DNA from: SKVR01 sp964589855
Lineage (GTDB): Bacteria > Bacteroidota > Bacteroidia > Bacteroidales > UBA7960
NCBI GenBank assembly: GCA_964589855.1
Contig: CAZPVB010000209.1
Location: 1 to 6,539 of the forward strand
Direction of reading: 5' to 3'
DNA length: 6,539 nucleotides
Under the pieces are notes generated by a model. The model saw only the letters and a list, made by a program, of their open reading frames with translations. It was not told where the DNA came from and ran no database searches. Positions 5,998 through 6,539 of the stretch are shown here, in pieces; the first letter of the stretch is position 1; the number at the start of each line of letters is the position of its first letter. Position numbers and translations under genes: made by a program.

Positions 5998-6539
5998 ATG
6001 AGAAAGATCAAAGTAGGAATAGATGTAGGAGGTACTTTTACCCATGCCGTAGCAGTAAATGTGGAAGATTTTTCCATTGTGGGAAAATCATGTGTACCTA
6101 CAACTCATAACTCGAAACAGGGTGTAGCTGAAGGTGTTGTAGAATCCATGCTGCACCTTTTAAAAGTATCGGAGATACAACCTGATGAGATCATCCTGAT
6201 TGCCCACTCCACAACGCAGGCAACCAATGCCTTGCTTGAGGGAGACGTGTCGCCAGTGGGAATCATCTCTTTAGGAAAAGGACTTGAGGGTAAAATCGCC
6301 AGTAAGCAGGCATTTTTAAATGATATTTACCTGGCCCCCGGTAAGCTGCTCCCTGTTTTTTTTCGTTACCTGAATACTTCCCTGGAACTTACCAGGGAAA
6401 GAATCCGTGAAGCCATAGATGATATGCACAAAGAGGGTGCTGAGGTATTTGTTGCCACACAAACTTTTGGACCAGATGACAGTGCTTATGAGCAAATGGC
6501 AGTGGAAGTAGCAGAAGAGATGGGATACAGAGGAACAGC
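5998..6539 (+). CDS. Hydantoinase/oxoprolinase A-type subunit, N-terminal part (3'-truncated)
   Basis: The frame runs from ATG 5998 to the window end without a stop, giving 180 complete codons of a protein usually 500-700 residues or more. The N-terminus shows the ASKHA-type phosphate-binding motif GIDVGGTFT at 7-15, then the Hydant_A_N signature AHSTTQATNALLEGD at 69-83 followed by PVGIISLG. The downstream pattern (LAPGK...LTRERIREAIDDM...GAEVFVATQTF) also fits the family. Family members use ATP to open cyclic amides such as hydantoins or 5-oxoproline, and some relatives are ketone carboxylases. A HyuB-type partner would be expected downstream or fused, outside the window. The residue after GGTFT is His16 rather than the Asp common in the family. 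An in-frame TAA lies just upstream at 5983-5985, so the start cannot be much earlier. Start context is A-rich (GGTAAAA) without a strong Shine-Dalgarno site. The exact substrate is not determinable. Confidence 0.92.
   Translation, partial: MRKIKVGIDVGGTFTHAVAVNVEDFSIVGKSCVPTTHNSKQGVAEGVVESMLHLLKVSEIQPDEIILIAHSTTQATNALLEGDVSPVGIISLGKGLEGKIASKQAFLNDIYLAPGKLLPVFFRYLNTSLELTRERIREAIDDMHKEGAEVFVATQTFGPDDSAYEQMAVEVAEEMGYRGT

Noticed and set aside
6356..6363. Run of eight T as a frameshift or phase-variation site in the hydantoinase gene
   Set aside because: The family pattern continues in the same frame on both sides (LAPGK before, LTRERIREAI after), so the gene is intact here. Slippage is possible but nothing supports it.

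Overview
The window looks like chromosome of a Bacteroidota (Bacteroidetes) species, probably environmental. The reasons are moderate-to-low GC by eye, A-rich sequence instead of clear Shine-Dalgarno sites before most starts, a lipoprotein with an acidic stretch right after the lipobox cysteine, a DUF5018-like beta-sandwich segment fused to a glycosidase-like barrel, and a DUF5009-type membrane acyltransferase. No RNA gene, mobile element, CRISPR array or long repeat is visible. All six genes lie on the + strand and coding density is very high.

Layout. Bases 1-1218 are the 3' part of a secreted or surface multi-domain protein ending in a glycosyl-hydrolase-like 10 (GHL10, PF02638-type) TIM barrel. 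After 23 bases comes a multi-pass acyltransferase of the DUF5009/HGSNAT-like group (1242-2711). A 144-base A-rich gap (2712-2855) holds no clear promoter or terminator, but it contains a 35-codon, very basic candidate ORF that ends in an ATGA overlap with the next start. Next is a second GHL10 protein, this time a short lipoprotein (2856-4001), paralogous to the first. It overlaps by 8 bases a DUF3052-like cytoplasmic protein (3994-4485). Six bases later begins a multi-pass permease that looks like the ion-transporter superfamily (4492-5985). Twelve bases after that is the N-terminal third or so of a hydantoinase/oxoprolinase A-type protein (5998 to beyond the window end).

How the genes may work together (inference). 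The spacing of the last four genes (-8, +6, +12) is that of one operon, and the first two genes may belong to the same unit. A plausible reading is a scavenging locus: two cell-surface or periplasmic GHL10 enzymes attack a glycan, a membrane acyltransferase modifies a sugar across the inner membrane, a permease imports a small product, and an ATP-dependent cyclic-amide hydrolase opens it in the cytoplasm. The GHL10 enzyme DigH of E. coli acts on denuded peptidoglycan strands, so a cell-wall-derived substrate is one possibility. The sequence alone does not identify the substrate. The most distinctive observation is the pair of diverged GHL10 proteins, which share an unusual GDDRLPAMP active-site-region signature and flank an acyltransferase in a locus that also encodes a hydantoinase.
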